From NCBI RefSeq assembly GCF_003480435.1, contig NZ_QUJB01000004.1:100580-164579 (forward strand): DNA of 64,000 bases. Reading direction: 5' to 3'. Below are positions 62,396 to 64,000 of the stretch, piece by piece; the stretch's first letter is position 1, and each line of letters begins with the position of its first letter. The DNA comes from Clostridium sp. AM30-24. Lineage in GTDB: Bacteria; Bacillota; Clostridia; Lachnospirales; Lachnospiraceae. The notes beneath the pieces were generated by a model. It made no database searches, was not told the DNA's origin, and worked only from the letters and a program-made list of their open reading frames with translations. The position numbers and the translations under genes were made by a program.

Positions 62396-63275
62396 GATTA
62401 TCGCGATGTATCTTGAAAGTACTGGTGTAAAGAAGGGAAAATTGAAAGAAGTGTTCTCATTGCCCTTGTATATACTGGATATCGACTCCTTTAGATAACC
62501 GCATTGATCAAAGCGCGTGCAATCGGTTTGACTGCAAAGACTTTATGCTGGAATTAAGGAACGTTTCAGCAATCTTTTTCAATAGCCATAATCTTAATTT
62601 CTTGTCGGAGATATTTTTGTGGTAAGCTGTAATGGACTTTATCGAAGATAGAAGAAAAGCCTTGGGCAATTTTGCGGTTATCTGAAGTGACTGGTGGTGT
62701 TATACCGTTGAAAAACGCAAGAACATTGTTGTCTCTGCAGATCCAGTCTTTATGGTGAATTCGGTTATGATTCCGCGTAGAAGTAATCGCTACAGGTAAA
62801 CGTATCAACAAAGATAGTAACTATTGCTGTTTCTTTAGGATCATGGTGTCATGGATACAAACCGTTTTTTATGAAAATCCAGTTCGAGATGGGGACACTT
62901 TGAAATTTTCTTGTAGTTTATAGTATGCATATTCCACAGAATTTGTGGGATATGCATTTTTTAGGCATTTATTAACTTACAGACCTGGATAAGATAATTA
63001 GTGCCGAATGATTTATTAATATTGTATATGGATTTCCTGTATAGATTTAATTGTAATCTGCATTACCTACTAAGGTATTGGATGTGTAACTATAATAAGA
63101 TTTTAAAATAAAAAGATGCATACATCGATCAATTAAACATTTGAAAACATAACAGGAATATAATGTATTATAAATAAAACAATGAATACATCTCTAAATA
63201 ATTTAAAAACGGACTGTAACAACATTGGACAATGTGATATTATTAAACAAAGAAACGGACGGAAGGAGAAAATTG
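62396..63275. other. Long stretch with no clear gene
   Basis: About 880 nt. The 5' part has a 29-codon frame (62406-62495) and the minus strand a frame at 62566-62811; neither resembles a known family well. The minus frame has a coherent residue mix (PQKYLRQEIKIMAIEKD) and could be a decayed gene piece. From 62900 the sequence becomes very AT-rich and leads into the XRE gene. No RNA gene or terminator for glmS is evident. Confidence 0.5.
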
Positions 63276-63509
63276 ATGTTAGAAGATATCAGAAATACCA
63301 GTTACAAAATTAATGGAGCAGAGGTGATGTACAGAAGAAAAAAGTTAGGTTATACACAGGAGAAACTGAGTGAACTAACAGGATTATCCCTTACAGTGAT
63401 ACGGTGCTTAGAACAAGATAGAGTGGTGAGTGGATCGGTTAATGTCCTGATTAAGTTAGCCAAAGTATTAGAATGTGATCAAAAGGACTTGATCATGATA
63501 GGAGAATGA
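63276..63509 (+). CDS. Small XRE-family HTH regulator
   Basis: A 77-residue DNA-binding protein. Residues ~15-72 are a Cro/CI HTH: MYRRKKLGYTQEKLSELTGL, SLTVIRCLEQDR and VNVLIKLAKVLECD. The ATG at 63276 follows AAGGAG by about 9 nt; the frame is open from 63225. Its stop overlaps the start region of the next gene. It probably regulates itself and the neighbour. Confidence 0.85.
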   Translation: MLEDIRNTSYKINGAEVMYRRKKLGYTQEKLSELTGLSLTVIRCLEQDRVVSGSVNVLIKLAKVLECDQKDLIMIGE

Positions 63510-63511
63510 GA

Positions 63512-63922
63512 ATGAGTGCTTTTACCGAACTACAGACAATTATTCTTACTGTTCTTGAAGATGGCCAATGGCATCAGCTTGCAGAAATAAAGGAGACCAT
63601 TGAGAAAACAAATCGGGAACTTCTTAGCACGAAAAGCTATGTGGGTGTAGTATTAACAACTTTAAAAAAGAGGGGAATTATTAAAGCTGAAAAAGGTGGA
63701 AAATACTGCTTGATATCAAATAAGGAAAAGGAGAAAGAAAAGCATATGGAAGAGATCAATAAAAAAGTAAGAGACGAAATGATTGAAAAATGGAGAGAAT
63801 TTTATAGATCAGAATTCAATGATATTGCAAGTTTTGAAATGAGTGAGGATGAGTTTATAGAAGGAAAATTAAGACATGAGTTGAATAAAAAGATAGAAAA
63901 TATGTTAACGACTGAACTCTAA
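63512..63922 (+). CDS. Hypothetical winged-helix-like protein
   Basis: A 136-residue protein. The first ~70 residues (TIILTVLEDGQWHQLAEIKETI, SYVGVVLTTLKKRGIIKAEKGG) look like a winged helix with its wing. The rest is a highly charged, probably coiled-coil tail (KEKEKEKHMEEINKKV...FEMSEDEFIEGKLRHEL). ATG at 63506 or 63512 may be the start; 63512 has better spacing to GGAG. Coupled to the XRE gene. Role unknown. Confidence 0.7.
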   Translation: MSAFTELQTIILTVLEDGQWHQLAEIKETIEKTNRELLSTKSYVGVVLTTLKKRGIIKAEKGGKYCLISNKEKEKEKHMEEINKKVRDEMIEKWREFYRSEFNDIASFEMSEDEFIEGKLRHELNKKIENMLTTEL

Positions 63923-64000
63923 AAATATTGCCTGATATGCAATCTAAAAGAGACTATGAGAAAATCTCTGTAAATTAGATTCTTCTATGATAATGAAGGG

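Noticed and set aside
62566..62811. 81-codon minus-strand frame as a gene
   Set aside because: No ribosome site, no recognisable family, lies in a degraded intergenic stretch. Kept only as a possible decayed piece.

Overview
The window looks like chromosomal DNA of a low-to-mid GC gut Firmicute of the Clostridia, most likely a Lachnospiraceae. The basis is strong AGGAGG-type ribosome binding sites, sigma-A promoters, GW-type (choline-binding-like) cell-wall repeats, a LicC/LicA-type enzyme, and Gram-positive style Wzx/Wzy polysaccharide operons. No rRNA, tRNA or CRISPR was seen. Genus and species cannot be fixed from the sequence alone.

Region 1 (1-12.1 kb) is a cell-surface block. It holds a secreted GH25 lysozyme with about 14 GW repeats and a three-domain HTH + nucleotidyltransferase + choline-kinase-like protein (LicC/LicA type) whose promoter is surrounded by GAAC/GTTC palindromes. 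It also holds three paralogous secreted GW-repeat proteins that share one promoter, leader and signal peptide. The middle copy is a pseudogene with a frameshift plus an in-frame stop. Every copy has a 15-16 nt motif in its 5' UTR that is complementary to its 3' UTR. A DUF4143-type ATPase and the remnant of a DUF234-type ATPase lie between copies 1 and 2.

Region 2 (12.3-25.3 kb, + strand) is a complete-looking exopolysaccharide operon: an O-antigen ligase/polymerase-like protein, a fused HddC-GmhB enzyme plus HddA (GDP-D-glycero-alpha-D-manno-heptose synthesis), four glycosyltransferases, a priming phosphoglycosyltransferase, a flippase and a polymerase. It ends at a strong terminator. A catalytically complete tyrosine recombinase follows at 25.3-26.3 kb.

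Region 3 (26.35-53.11 kb) is bounded by two inverted copies of a 581-nt sequence. Each copy has an identical 51-bp core with a palindrome, a leader terminator and the 5' part of a DUF1972 glycosyltransferase gene. Two AT-rich polysaccharide operons point inwards. The left one (+ strand) is decaying, with a truncated first gene, two frameshifted genes and two truncated small ORFs. The right one (- strand, nine genes) is intact and ends in a DegT aminotransferase / ATP-grasp ligase / SDR cassette. An insertion-sequence graveyard (IS66, ISL3 and IS21 pieces) sits where they meet. The geometry suggests a large recombinase-invertible surface locus in which either operon could be joined to an outside promoter.

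Region 4 (53.27-57.41 kb) is a two-gene, GC-richer operon: a ComEC-like metallo-beta-lactamase-fold protein overlapping a 1075-residue trypsin-like protease with a TPR-like helical middle and a PIN-like C-terminus. It does not look like a polysaccharide gene. It resembles the accessory parts of bacterial conflict systems such as Avs1, but without a STAND ATPase, and is the best candidate here for an undescribed defence module.

Region 5 (57.6-64 kb) returns to polysaccharide functions: a second priming phosphoglycosyltransferase, a Wzz-like chain-length protein with a degenerate kinase domain, and glmS. About 0.9 kb of largely empty sequence follows, then two small DNA-binding-type genes (XRE HTH and winged-helix-like).
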